This document shows positions 7,907-15,825 of a stretch of DNA of 64,000 nucleotides, in pieces. Position numbers and translations under genes: made by a program. The stretch spans positions 3,844,001 to 3,908,000 of the forward strand of contig NZ_CP019113.1 in assembly GCF_001888805.2 (NCBI RefSeq). Reading direction: 5' to 3'. Position 1 is the first letter of the stretch, and each line of letters opens with the position of its first letter. This DNA comes from Enterobacter sp. SA187. Lineage in GTDB: Bacteria; Pseudomonadota; Gammaproteobacteria; Enterobacterales; Enterobacteriaceae. Below the pieces are notes generated by a model. The model saw only the letters and a list, made by a program, of their open reading frames with translations. It was not told the origin of the DNA and searched no databases.

Positions 7907-8212
7907 ATGATCGCCAATCACCCTGAACGTGAACAAATCCGCCTTGAAAATGTGCTTTTCGCGCTGGGCAATCCCCTGCGGCTGGACATTGTGAAAACCC
8001 TGGCTGATGAGGGCGAACAGGCGTGCGGCGCGCTGCGCAGGGATGTGGCCAAGTCCACCATGACTCACCACTGGCGCGTACTGCGCGACAGCGGCGTGAT
8101 CTGGCAGCGCCCGCAGGGGCGGGAGAATTTAATTTCCCTGCGCCGCGAGGATCTGGATGCGCGCTTTCCCGGCCTGATGGATATTTTGCTGAACGTGATG
8201 CATACGGAATAA
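7907..8212 (+). CDS. ArsR-type winged-helix transcriptional regulator
   Basis: The 101-aa protein is a compact single-domain HTH protein: ALGNPLRLDIVKTLADEGEQACG, recognition helix AKSTMTHHWRVLRDSGVI, then the wing QRPQGRENLISLRRED. This matches the ArsR/SmtB fold. The classical metal site ELCVCDL of the recognition region is absent and only one Cys is present, so metal sensing is unlikely. It is divergent from the EF-G paralogue and separated from it by an inverted-repeat site, which suggests it controls that gene and itself. The signal it responds to cannot be read from the sequence. Confidence 0.85.
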   Translation: MIANHPEREQIRLENVLFALGNPLRLDIVKTLADEGEQACGALRRDVAKSTMTHHWRVLRDSGVIWQRPQGRENLISLRREDLDARFPGLMDILLNVMHTE

Positions 8213-8220
8213 ACAATCAT

Positions 8221-8240
8221 GACGGGCACAGACGCCCGTC
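8221..8240. terminator. Hairpin between convergent genes
   Basis: GACGGGC (8221-8227) pairs with GCCCGTC (8234-8240). It lies between the convergent ArsR-type gene and the antitoxin gene. No T tract follows on either strand, so a terminator role is uncertain. Confidence 0.4.
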
Positions 8241-8253
8241 GGCAGGCCGGTAA

Positions 8254-8556
8254 TCAGAGACTGAAGCCATAATGAGAACCGTCGGGCAGCTCAATATCCA
8301 GACGCAGCTTACCGCCCGCCGCCTCAACGTAGCGTTTTAACGATGAAAGTTTTAAATCGCGACCTGGTTTCTCCATGCCAGCCACCGTTGGCTGTTTGAC
8401 GCCCAGCGCCTGCGCCATGTCATTCTGGGTTTTGCGCACTTTTTCACGCAGCTCGGCAAGATGAATATTAAGCAGAATGTCCGCCGCCTGCGCTTCGGCG
8501 TTTGCCACGACGTCAGGATTTTCCTGCGCCAGAATTTGCGTCAGCGTTCTTCCCAT
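8254..8556 (-). CDS. HigA-like antitoxin (XRE-type HTH)
   Basis: The 100-aa protein has a helix-turn-helix near residues 39-60 (KTQNDMAQALGVKQPTVAGMEK) and a C-terminal stretch AGGKLRLDIELPDG, as in XRE-type antitoxins of HigBA/RelBE modules. It lies 4 bases downstream of the toxin gene on the same strand, the toxin-first order typical of higBA. It should neutralise the toxin by direct binding and repress the operon through the palindrome upstream of the toxin gene. Confidence 0.85.
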   Translation of the reverse strand: MGRTLTQILAQENPDVVANAEAQAADILLNIHLAELREKVRKTQNDMAQALGVKQPTVAGMEKPGRDLKLSSLKRYVEAAGGKLRLDIELPDGSHYGFSL

Positions 8557-8560
8557 CAGA

Positions 8561-8914
8561 TTACCCCTTACGGTTAATTTTTTTCAGATGTTCGGCATAC
8601 TCTTGTTCGGCAAGCGGCAGCATCACATCATAAAAGCGTTTCTCATTGCCCACCTTACTGCCTGCGCACAGGACGATCCCGGTGCGCATAACATCGAAGG
8701 CAAAAAAAGCACGGATCGGATCGCCGCGACTCTGGATACGCAGCTCCTTCATATTGGCGTAGCGTGAACCTTTGATGGTGTCTGCATAAGGCCTGGCCAG
8801 CTGCGGCCCTTTCGCCCTCAACACCAGCAGCGACGCCAGAATGCATTCCCGATCGGTTTCATTTTGCATGCTGTACCAGGTATCGAATCTGTCCGTTGTT
8901 TCAATTACCCACAT
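8561..8914 (-). CDS. HigB/RelE-like toxin (phage Gp49-like family)
   Basis: The 117-aa protein is typical of the HigB/Gp49-like branch of the RelE/ParE superfamily: WYSMQNETDRECILASLLVLRAKGPQLARPYADTIKGSRYANMKELRIQ, then RAFFAFDVMRTGIVLCAGSKVGNEKRFYDVMLPLAEQEYAEHL. The conserved basic and aromatic residues (Lys/Glu-Leu-Arg, Arg-x-Phe-Phe, Lys-Arg-Phe-Tyr) fit ribosome-dependent mRNA interferases. It is first in a two-gene operon with the HigA-like antitoxin. Activity is inferred from family membership only. Confidence 0.85.
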   Translation of the reverse strand: MWVIETTDRFDTWYSMQNETDRECILASLLVLRAKGPQLARPYADTIKGSRYANMKELRIQSRGDPIRAFFAFDVMRTGIVLCAGSKVGNEKRFYDVMLPLAEQEYAEHLKKINRKG

Positions 8915-8930
8915 CTGCGCCCCTCAATAA

Positions 8931-8964
8931 TATAGGTCAAAAGTTATATAGGTGCAAACCTATA
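8931..8964 (-). promoter_or_regulatory. Operator of the HigBA-like module
   Basis: TATAGGT (8947-8953) and ACCTATA (8958-8964) form a perfect inverted repeat around GCAA, with an additional half-site TATAGGT at 8931-8937. It lies 17-50 bases upstream of the toxin start, where the antitoxin is expected to bind for autorepression. Confidence 0.7.
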
Positions 8965-9093
8965 AAAGAGAATGTGCACAATAAAATGCCGCATTACAGC
9001 CAGACAGTTGTCACGCCGGAAGGCGCCTTCAGAAAAATCGATGGTTGTTGCAGAGCATGCGGAATAAATGCGGTGAGGATCGGAAAGACGGAT

Positions 9094-9114
9094 GCCGGGC
9101 GGCATATGCCCGGC
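9094..9114. repeat. REP-like hairpin downstream of cobT
   Basis: GCCGGGC (9094-9100) pairs with GCCCGGC (9108-9114). Composition and position just beyond the end of the cob operon fit a single REP unit, which could also protect the 3' end of the transcript. No clear T tract is present. Confidence 0.55.
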
Positions 9115-9123
9115 GCTCGTATA

Positions 9124-10179
9124 TCAGGTTTCCGGCAGCTCAATATGGCTGTCAGCGAGCGTACCCATCTGGTGATGCATGGCACAGGCGGCGTCGATAA
9201 GGGGCATCGCCAGCGCCGCGCCGCTGCCTTCGCCGAGCCGCATTCCCATATTCAGATACGGCACAAGCCCCAGCTGCGCGAGGGCGATTTTCGCGCCCTT
9301 CTCCGCCGATAAATGTGAGGGAATGAGATAGGGCTTCACCGCTGGTGCGATACGGCAGGCCGCCAGCGCCGAGGCGTAAGAGAGATAACCGTCGAGCACC
9401 ACCGGCAGGCCGCAGGAGGCCGCGCCGAGCATGACGCCGGTCATGCCCAGCAGATCGTAGCCCCCCAGTTTCGCCAGCACGTCCAGTCCGTCCTGCGCAT
9501 CAGGCTGATTCACTGCTATTGCCCGCCTGACCACCTCCGCTTTATGGGGCAACTTCGAGGGCGGCAGATTCGCGCCTATGCCGACCACGTCTTCAGGCTG
9601 CGCGCCGGTAAATACGCTGACCATCGCCGCGGCTGGCGTGGTATTCGCCATACCCAGCTCGCCGACGCCGAACACCGTCACGCCCCGGGCCGCCAGTTCG
9701 CGGGTATAACGGATGATGTCAAGCAGCAGCGCCTGCGCCTGTTCGCGGGGCATTGCCGGGCCAACCGCGATGTTGCCGCTGCCGCGCGCCATTTTCATAT
9801 TGAGGATGCCGGGAATGGGATCGCTGTCGATCCCCACGTCCACCACCAGCACTTGTGCCCCCGCCTGCGCTGCCAGTACGCAGACGCCGGTATTGTTGCG
9901 TGTCATGTTGGCGGCCTGGATTGCGGTGACAAACTGCGGCGAGACGGTCACCCCTTCCTGCCAGACCCCGTGATCGGCGCACATCACCACAATGGCTTTA
10001 TCCGGCAGCGCGGTTTTGCCTTTCAGCCCCGGCAGACCGGCGAGCTGTACCGCCAGCGCTTCCAGCCGCCCGAGGCTGCCCGGTGGTTTAAGCAGCCCGT
10101 CGATATGCCGTTGTGCGGCGACCATGGCCGCGTCATCAGGAGCCGGGATCGGCGGGAATAGATCGATCAGTGTCTGCAT
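9124..10179 (-). CDS. cobT: Nicotinate-nucleotide--DMB phosphoribosyltransferase
   Basis: CobT (351 aa) transfers the phosphoribosyl group of nicotinate mononucleotide to 5,6-dimethylbenzimidazole, giving alpha-ribazole phosphate, the lower-ligand precursor of cobalamin. Family signatures are LLKPPGSLGRLE near the N-terminus, VMCADHGVW, FGVGELGMANTTPAAAMV and RLGEGSGAAL. The Glu in the last motif is residue 317, the catalytic base position known from Salmonella CobT. It is the last gene of the cbiB-cbiP-cobU-cobS-cobT operon, 20 bases after cobS, and is followed by a REP-like hairpin. Confidence 0.96.
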   Translation of the reverse strand: MQTLIDLFPPIPAPDDAAMVAAQRHIDGLLKPPGSLGRLEALAVQLAGLPGLKGKTALPDKAIVVMCADHGVWQEGVTVSPQFVTAIQAANMTRNNTGVCVLAAQAGAQVLVVDVGIDSDPIPGILNMKMARGSGNIAVGPAMPREQAQALLLDIIRYTRELAARGVTVFGVGELGMANTTPAAAMVSVFTGAQPEDVVGIGANLPPSKLPHKAEVVRRAIAVNQPDAQDGLDVLAKLGGYDLLGMTGVMLGAASCGLPVVLDGYLSYASALAACRIAPAVKPYLIPSHLSAEKGAKIALAQLGLVPYLNMGMRLGEGSGAALAMPLIDAACAMHHQMGTLADSHIELPET

Positions 10180-10199
10180 GATGGTTCTCAGTGTGCGGG

Positions 10200-10940
10200 C
10201 TAGCGAAGCAGCGCCAGCATAAAAATGACTTCACCCAGTTCGATGGCGGCACCGAGCGTGTCCCCGGTCTGCCCGCCAAGCGTGCGTTTGAGCATCAGGC
10301 CGAGCAGGTAAATGGCGACGAGCGTTATCGCCAGCGCCAGCAGTCCCGTTATGCCCAACAGCATCGCCGCCAGTAAAGCGGTGATACCCAGCGTGAACAA
10401 CGTCTGCGCCAGACTGATTTTGCCGATAAACAGGTTGCCGAGTCCCTCCTCGCGGGCATAGCGATGCCCGTACATCAGCAGCACGGAACCACCGCGTCCG
10501 GCGGCGCAGGCGGCGATCAGCACCGTCAGCACCGGCATATCGCGCAGGGCCAGTTCGGCGATGACCAGCACTTTCGCCAGCAGCACGACGATCAGCGCCA
10601 GGCCGCCGTGGGTGCCCAGCCGACTGTCGCGCATGATCGCCAGCATCCGCTCCCGCGTACGGGCGGAAAATACGCCGTCACAGGTGTCCGCCAGCCCGTC
10701 GAGATGGAAACCGCCGGTCAGCAGCGCCAGCGCCAGCACGCTGAACAGCGCCGCCAGCGGGAAGCCGCACCAGCCGTCTAGCAGGATAAACACCAGCCCG
10801 CCAAGCGCGCCGAGCACCACGCCCACCAGCGGAAAGGTGACGATACCGCGCACGTACTGCTCTACCGCCAGTCCCTGCATAAAGCGTTCCGGCACCGGGA
10901 TGCGGCTCATAAAGGCAAGCGTTGCCAGAAAGAGTTTCAT
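10200..10940 (-). CDS. cobS: Adenosylcobinamide-GDP ribazoletransferase (cobalamin synthase)
   Basis: CobS (246 aa) is a polytopic inner-membrane enzyme of the CDP-alcohol phosphatidyltransferase-like type that joins adenosylcobinamide-GDP with alpha-ribazole or its phosphate. The signature is FHLDGLADTCDGVFSARTRERMLAIMRDSRLGTHG (residues about 80-115), which includes the Asp cluster for metal binding. Several hydrophobic segments cover the rest. Its ATG overlaps the cobU stop codon (ATGA), so the two are translationally coupled. Confidence 0.96.
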   Translation of the reverse strand: MKLFLATLAFMSRIPVPERFMQGLAVEQYVRGIVTFPLVGVVLGALGGLVFILLDGWCGFPLAALFSVLALALLTGGFHLDGLADTCDGVFSARTRERMLAIMRDSRLGTHGGLALIVVLLAKVLVIAELALRDMPVLTVLIAACAAGRGGSVLLMYGHRYAREEGLGNLFIGKISLAQTLFTLGITALLAAMLLGITGLLALAITLVAIYLLGLMLKRTLGGQTGDTLGAAIELGEVIFMLALLR

Positions 10941-11482
10941 TTGATTTTGACTCCAATACCGGACACCACCAGCCAGACGTCATCGGCGGCCTGCGCCAGC
11001 CGCTGATTCACCCGCCCGGCGATATCGCGAAAATGCCTCGCCAGCCGGTTTTCCGGCACAATTCCCATCCCCACTTCGTTAGTGACCAGAACCACCGGCG
11101 ACGGGCAACGCTGACAGGCGGCAATCAGCGCCTCGAGCTGCTGCTGCACGCTGGCTTCCAGCGCCTGATAATCCCAGCCGTTGGGATTGCTGTCGCCGCC
11201 CAGGGCAAACAGCTGGTTGGTGATGAGCGTGGTGATGCACTCCAGCAAAATCGCCTCCTGCGGATCGTTATCCGGGGTGATGATGTCGTCCAGCTGCTGC
11301 CAGCGCTCCTCGGTGCGCCAGTGCGCCGGGCGGCTATCACGGTGATGCTGGATCCGGGCGGCCATCTCCTCATCAAAAATCTGCGAAGTGGCGATATACA
11401 GCACCCGTGGTGATGCGCTGACCAGCGTTTCCGCATGACGGCTCTTACCGCTGCGCGCGCCGCCGGTGACAAGGGTGATCAT
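10937..11482 (-). CDS. cobU: Adenosylcobinamide kinase / guanylyltransferase
   Basis: CobU (181 aa) phosphorylates adenosylcobinamide and then guanylylates it, activating the nucleotide-loop attachment point. The P-loop GGARSGKS occupies residues 7-14. IQHHRDSRP contains His46, the residue guanylylated in the Salmonella enzyme. The EVGMGIVPENRLARHFRD stretch is also characteristic. The ATG overlaps the end of cbiP and the stop overlaps the cobS start, giving a tightly coupled operon. Confidence 0.96.
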   Translation of the reverse strand: MITLVTGGARSGKSRHAETLVSASPRVLYIATSQIFDEEMAARIQHHRDSRPAHWRTEERWQQLDDIITPDNDPQEAILLECITTLITNQLFALGGDSNPNGWDYQALEASVQQQLEALIAACQRCPSPVVLVTNEVGMGIVPENRLARHFRDIAGRVNQRLAQAADDVWLVVSGIGVKIK

Positions 11483-13014
11483 GCTGGCTCCTTATGCTCG
11501 CGCATAATCCGGTAGATTTTTTCGATGTCGATATGGCTGCGCATGGCCTCCGCCAGCCGGTCAAACTGCTGCGCTTTGTGATCCTGCCAGCTGAAGCCTG
11601 ACGCCAGCGGCGGCAGATTTTTGCGCTGGCGCAGGCCGTTGATCACCGCGCGGGTGAAGGCATCGCTGTCGAACAGGCCGTGCAGGTAAGTGCCAAACAC
11701 CAGACCGTCGTCGCTCACCGCGCCATCTGCCACGCGTTGCCCCTGTTTTTCCAGCCACAGCGCCGGGCGGCAGCCTTCGTGCCGCGTGGTGTCGCCCATA
11801 TGGATTTCATAGCCGCTGAGCGGCATATCGCGGGCTCCCGCCAGCCAGCCGGGAAGCGTTGTGCCGCTGCGCGCCGTCACTTTTGTGGTGGTTTTCTGCG
11901 GCGCAAAGATCGTCTCCACCGGCAGGAAGCCTAAGCCCGGTTGCCTGCCCATGTGTGACTCCACGTCATCGGTGATGGTTTCGCCGAGCATCTGATAGCC
12001 GCCGCAGATGCCGAACACCGGCACCCCGGCGTGATGTAACTGCACCACCGCCTGCGCCAGCCCACACTCCCGCAGCCAGTGCAGATCGCCCAGGGTATTT
12101 TTACTGCCCGGCAGGATCAGCAGATCGCAATTTTCCAGTTCATCGGAATGACGCACGTACCGCAGCCGCACGTCCGGCTGCGCGGCCAGCGCGTTAAAAT
12201 CAGTGAAGTTAGAGATATGCGGCAGTTGCACCACGGCGATGGTGATCTCCCGTTCGCCGGTATGCCGGTATTTGCCGCGTTGCAGGGCCACGCCATCTTC
12301 ATCTTCCAGATCGATGTCCAGCCACGGCATCACCCCCAGCACAGGCACGCCGGTTAACGCTTCAATTTGCCGCAGGCCGGAGGTGAGCAGCGCCACGTCG
12401 CCGCGAAATTTATTGATGATCACCCCTTTTACGCGCCAGCGTTCGTGCTCCTGCAACAGCGCGAGGGTGCCGTAGATGGCGGCAAATACGCCGCCGCGAT
12501 CGATGTCCGCCACCAGGATCACCGGGCATGCGGCCATTTCCGCCATACCCATGTTGACGATATCACGGTCGCGCAGGTTGATCTCCGCCGGGCTGCCCGC
12601 GCCTTCCAGCACCAGCACCTCGTACTCCTGCGCCAGGCTCTGATAAACCTCGATAATCTGCTCACGCAGCTGCGGCTTGAAGTCGTGATAGCTGACGGCG
12701 TCCATGTGGCTGGCGACTTTACCCATCAGCACGATCTGCGCATGGCGGTCGCCGGTGGGTTTTAACAGCACCGGGTTCATGCGCACATCAGGCTCGATAC
12801 CTGCCGCCTCCGCCTGAAAAATCTGCGCGCGACCCATTTCGTGGCCGTCCGGCGTGATGCCGGAATTAAGCGCCATGTTCTGCGATTTGAACGGCGCGGT
12901 GCGCAGGCCGTCCTGCCAGAAAATCCGGCACAGCCCGGCGACCAGCATACTTTTACCCACATCCGAGGCGGTGCCCTGCACCATAATGGCTAAGGGTTGC
13001 GGTGATTGATTCAT
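11479..13014 (-). CDS. cbiP: Cobyric acid synthase
   Basis: CbiP (511 aa from ATG at 13014) amidates the b, d, e and g side chains of adenosylcobyrinic acid a,c-diamide using glutamine and ATP. The N-terminal ATPase domain starts IMVQGTASDVGKSMLVAGLCRI, a BioD-like P-loop. The C-terminal glutamine amidotransferase domain has the nucleophile motif VFGICGGYQMLG and the His region YLHGLFDSDAF. The longer frame to 13083 is rejected because the ATG at 13014 overlaps the cbiB stop (ATGA). It is expressed with cbiB and cobUST. In Salmonella cbiP sits at the end of the large cbi operon; here the corrin-ring genes are not adjacent. Confidence 0.95.
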   Translation of the reverse strand: MNQSPQPLAIMVQGTASDVGKSMLVAGLCRIFWQDGLRTAPFKSQNMALNSGITPDGHEMGRAQIFQAEAAGIEPDVRMNPVLLKPTGDRHAQIVLMGKVASHMDAVSYHDFKPQLREQIIEVYQSLAQEYEVLVLEGAGSPAEINLRDRDIVNMGMAEMAACPVILVADIDRGGVFAAIYGTLALLQEHERWRVKGVIINKFRGDVALLTSGLRQIEALTGVPVLGVMPWLDIDLEDEDGVALQRGKYRHTGEREITIAVVQLPHISNFTDFNALAAQPDVRLRYVRHSDELENCDLLILPGSKNTLGDLHWLRECGLAQAVVQLHHAGVPVFGICGGYQMLGETITDDVESHMGRQPGLGFLPVETIFAPQKTTTKVTARSGTTLPGWLAGARDMPLSGYEIHMGDTTRHEGCRPALWLEKQGQRVADGAVSDDGLVFGTYLHGLFDSDAFTRAVINGLRQRKNLPPLASGFSWQDHKAQQFDRLAEAMRSHIDIEKIYRIMREHKEPA

Positions 13015-13973
13015 AATTGCCATCCGGAGAACGCCAGATGCACCAGCGCGAACAGTACCAGCGCCAGGGTAGAGGCGACCCACATCAGTTGTACGGCGCG
13101 GGGAATGTCATCCACATGGATCTCACGACGCGCGTCGCCAATCCAGGGTTTGTCTACCCGCTGACCAAAATAGTTATTCGGACCGCCCAGGCGAATACCC
13201 AGCGCACCGGCGACCGTGGCTTCCGGCCAGGCGCAGTTGGGGCTGCTGTGATTACGGCGATCCCGGAAACCAATCCGCAGGGCGCTGGCGGCATCCTGAC
13301 GGCACAGCCAGGCCGCAAGGCTGAACAGCAGCCAACTGAGCCTGGCGGGAATAAAATTCGCCACATCGTCCATGCGCGCGCTGACCATACCGATGGCGCG
13401 GTATTTTTCGTGCTTGTAGCCGACCATCGAATCCAGGGTGTTCACCGCTTTAAAGGCCATCGCCAGCGGCGCGCCGCCGAGCAGTAAAAAGAACAGCGGG
13501 GCTATCACGCCATCGACGGTATTTTCCGCCACGGTTTCCACCACCGCGCGCTGGATTTGCGCAGGCTGAAGTGCGGAGGTGTCGCGCCCGACGATCCATG
13601 ACAGTTTTTCCCGGCTTTCTTCCAGCGTGCCGTGACGGAGGGCCTTTTCCACGGCGCGGGCGCTGTCGTCGAGGCAACGCGTCGCCAGAATGGTGTAGAT
13701 CATCCATACCTCCACCAGCCAGCCGACCCACGGGTGCAGCGCCGTTGCCAGCGTGATGACGCCAGAGGCAACGCCCCAACTTATCCCCACCACCAGCAGC
13801 CACATGATGCCGCCGCCGATGCGCAGGGTAATATCCTGCCTGCAAAGGCGGCGCACCTGCCGCTGGACGATCGTAATGAGCGTGCCGATCCAGCGTACCG
13901 GATGCGGCCAGTGCGGCGGATCGCCAAGCCAGCGGTCAAGCAGCCAGGCGGCACACCAGGCAAGCAGCGTCAT
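13011..13973 (-). CDS. cbiB: Adenosylcobinamide-phosphate synthase
   Basis: CbiB (320 aa) is a membrane enzyme that attaches the aminopropanol (phosphate) arm to adenosylcobyric acid. The N-terminus MTLLAWCAAWLLDRWLGDPPHWPHPVRWIGTLI, the RDTSALQ and ETVAENTVDGVIAPLFF motifs and GYKHEKYRAIGMVSARMDDVANFIPARLS are family signatures. It is the first gene of the operon. No cobalamin riboswitch was recognised in the 130 bases upstream, and a hairpin after yeeX separates it from the preceding gene. Confidence 0.95.
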   Translation of the reverse strand: MTLLAWCAAWLLDRWLGDPPHWPHPVRWIGTLITIVQRQVRRLCRQDITLRIGGGIMWLLVVGISWGVASGVITLATALHPWVGWLVEVWMIYTILATRCLDDSARAVEKALRHGTLEESREKLSWIVGRDTSALQPAQIQRAVVETVAENTVDGVIAPLFFLLLGGAPLAMAFKAVNTLDSMVGYKHEKYRAIGMVSARMDDVANFIPARLSWLLFSLAAWLCRQDAASALRIGFRDRRNHSSPNCAWPEATVAGALGIRLGGPNNYFGQRVDKPWIGDARREIHVDDIPRAVQLMWVASTLALVLFALVHLAFSGWQL

Positions 13974-14074
13974 GGCCTTTGCCTTAGGGAAAGGGAAAAC
14001 TGAACGATCATAGATAGCCGGTAAAAGTGGAGGTTTGTCATCACTTTACACGGATGCGCGACGGGGGAACAGAA

Positions 14075-14097
14075 CGGTGAGGGAGAGTCCCTCACCG
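14075..14097 (-). terminator. Strong hairpin after yeeX
   Basis: A perfect 10-bp stem, CGGTGAGGGA (14075-14084) with TCCCTCACCG (14088-14097), has a 3-base loop and lies 9 bases beyond the yeeX stop codon. Downstream bases are only moderately T-rich on the minus strand, so it may end or only stabilise the yeeX transcript. Confidence 0.55.
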
Positions 14098-14105
14098 CAA
14101 AGGAA

Positions 14106-14441
14106 TTACTCGGCTTTAGGTTCGTGGGTTTTCATTTCACCCATGGTCTTGAGCTTTTTGGAGATCTCGCGACGCTCTTTGGAGATCTCGGCGTTTTTGA
14201 TGATGTAGTCATCAACGCGATCTTCGTAATCGCTTTTCATGCTGGCGATGATGCCCTGGATGGCTTCAACGCTCATGCCCGGCTTGATGTAATCGCTCAG
14301 GTTATCCAGCAGCAGCACGCGTTTCTGGTTATCACGGATCTTTTTCTCAACGTCCTGGATTTCACGCTGGAGTTTGTTTTTACGACGGAACAGACGAACA
14401 AATTCCAGAACATCCTGAAACGAAGGCTTAGTAGTTTCCAT
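14106..14441 (-). CDS. yeeX: DUF496 family protein YeeX
   Basis: The 111-aa protein has the sequence of E. coli YeeX: METTKPSFQDVLEFVRLFRRKNKLQREIQDVEKKIRDNQKRVLLLDNLSDYIKPGMS. It is highly charged and predicted to be largely helical, with coiled-coil character over most of its length. The ATG at 14441 has AGGGGTG upstream and is chosen over the longer frame. The molecular role of the family is not established. It is transcribed alone, ahead of the cob operon. Confidence 0.92.
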   Translation of the reverse strand: METTKPSFQDVLEFVRLFRRKNKLQREIQDVEKKIRDNQKRVLLLDNLSDYIKPGMSVEAIQGIIASMKSDYEDRVDDYIIKNAEISKERREISKKLKTMGEMKTHEPKAE

Positions 14442-14607
14442 TTTTACACCCCTGCTAATATAAGATTCGGATTCGTAAAAGCACCCACCCCGGCTCAACA
14501 CTACTTTCAGCGGCTGCTAATGACAATGCTTTTGTGCCTGCGGGTATCATAACCCTAATTTATGCTGAATCGAAACAACACGCACGCATCCCCTGCACAG
14601 GTGGAGC

Positions 14608-15666
14608 TTATTTGCGCAGTGCGCGACAAATCAAATGCGACAGCAGTTCAAGCTGACGCGCCAGTTCCATACTTAACCATACATAGCCGTGCATCGGCGT
14701 TTCCGCCAGGGTTTCTCCCTGATGCGCCTGAATAAGCTCCCGCAGTTCACGGGTGATGTCGTTAAGCTTTTCGCTGTTCGCCACTATCGGCTGCGGGTTA
14801 CCCTCGTAGAGCGCATGGGCAATGGTCAGCAGAGTCTGCTGCGTCATGTTTTGCATGTCACGCAGGGTATGGGCATTCAGCATCACCATATGGCTGGCGC
14901 GCGAGGCCCAGTGGGCATTGATTTGCAGCTCCAGTATGCACACCATATTGCGGCTCACCGTCTGGATCGCCTCAAAGATGGATTTTTGAATACGCGTCTC
15001 TTTGCTGGCGGGCGTGATAAGCCCGCGCATTTTCACCACGTCGTTAAGGATGGTTTGCAGGTGCTTTTCCAGCCGCGGACGTTCCACCAGGTTCGGTGAA
15101 AACCCCGCCTGATAGACTCGGTTAAAGGCGGTAACATAATTCGCCATCTGAATGCGCCAGTGGATAAAGGCGCGCTGAGGCCAGATACTGGTAAAAAGCA
15201 TCGCCAGCAGGGAACCGAGAATGACATCGCCCCCGCGCCACAGCGCCGTGTGCATATCCCCCGCGGGGGCACCCACCACCACCGCCAGGGTGATGCCAAT
15301 CAGCAGCGCCTGATAGGGCTTTTTGCCGAGCGCCAGCCAGCCGCAGAGGAACATGGCCGCCGCGCACCACAGCAACATCACCGGCAGCGAAATCAACTCC
15401 AGCTTTAACGCCACCAGCCCCAGCGCCGAGCCAAAAATAGTGCCGCCGATGCGCTCCCAGGCGCGCGGTACCACGTTGCCCAGAAAAGAGATCGGCCCCA
15501 TGATCACCACCAGCGTGATCAGCGGCCATGTGCCTTCGGGAACCTGAAGTAAGCGCACCAGTAAGAACGTCAGAATAAACGCCAGCGCGATCCGCACCCC
15601 GTGGACAATACGATAGTGACGGTAGAGACGAATTTCAAAAGGGCTGAGTGATTTGTCGGGGCGCAC
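14608..15666 (-). CDS. yeeA: Inner-membrane protein YeeA (FUSC/aromatic-acid-exporter-like)
   Basis: The 352-aa protein aligns along its length with E. coli YeeA. The N-terminal half has about six membrane segments (IALAFILTFLLVRLL, LITLVVIMGPISF, LGLVALKLELISLPVMLLWCAAAMFLCGWLALG, LLIGITLAVVVG, DVILGSLLAMLFTSIWP). The C-terminal half is a soluble helical domain. The GTG at 15666 aligns with the E. coli start (VRPDKSLSPFEIR for MRADKSLSPFEIR) and has GGAG six bases upstream. The family is related to aromatic acid and fusaric acid efflux proteins; the substrate is unknown. Confidence 0.92.
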   Translation of the reverse strand: MRPDKSLSPFEIRLYRHYRIVHGVRIALAFILTFLLVRLLQVPEGTWPLITLVVIMGPISFLGNVVPRAWERIGGTIFGSALGLVALKLELISLPVMLLWCAAAMFLCGWLALGKKPYQALLIGITLAVVVGAPAGDMHTALWRGGDVILGSLLAMLFTSIWPQRAFIHWRIQMANYVTAFNRVYQAGFSPNLVERPRLEKHLQTILNDVVKMRGLITPASKETRIQKSIFEAIQTVSRNMVCILELQINAHWASRASHMVMLNAHTLRDMQNMTQQTLLTIAHALYEGNPQPIVANSEKLNDITRELRELIQAHQGETLAETPMHGYVWLSMELARQLELLSHLICRALRK

Positions 15667-15825
15667 ACCCGTTCTCCGGCTAAAACAACAAAGGCGCAAT
15701 TGTAGCGGCTTTTTACCAGGCGATTTCCGCGTTATGGCCTGAATGATGGCAAAAATGACGATTTACTCGCCAGTCGCGCCATAAACGCCTCCAGGATCAA
15801 TTCTGAAGGCTGGGCCAAAACGCCG

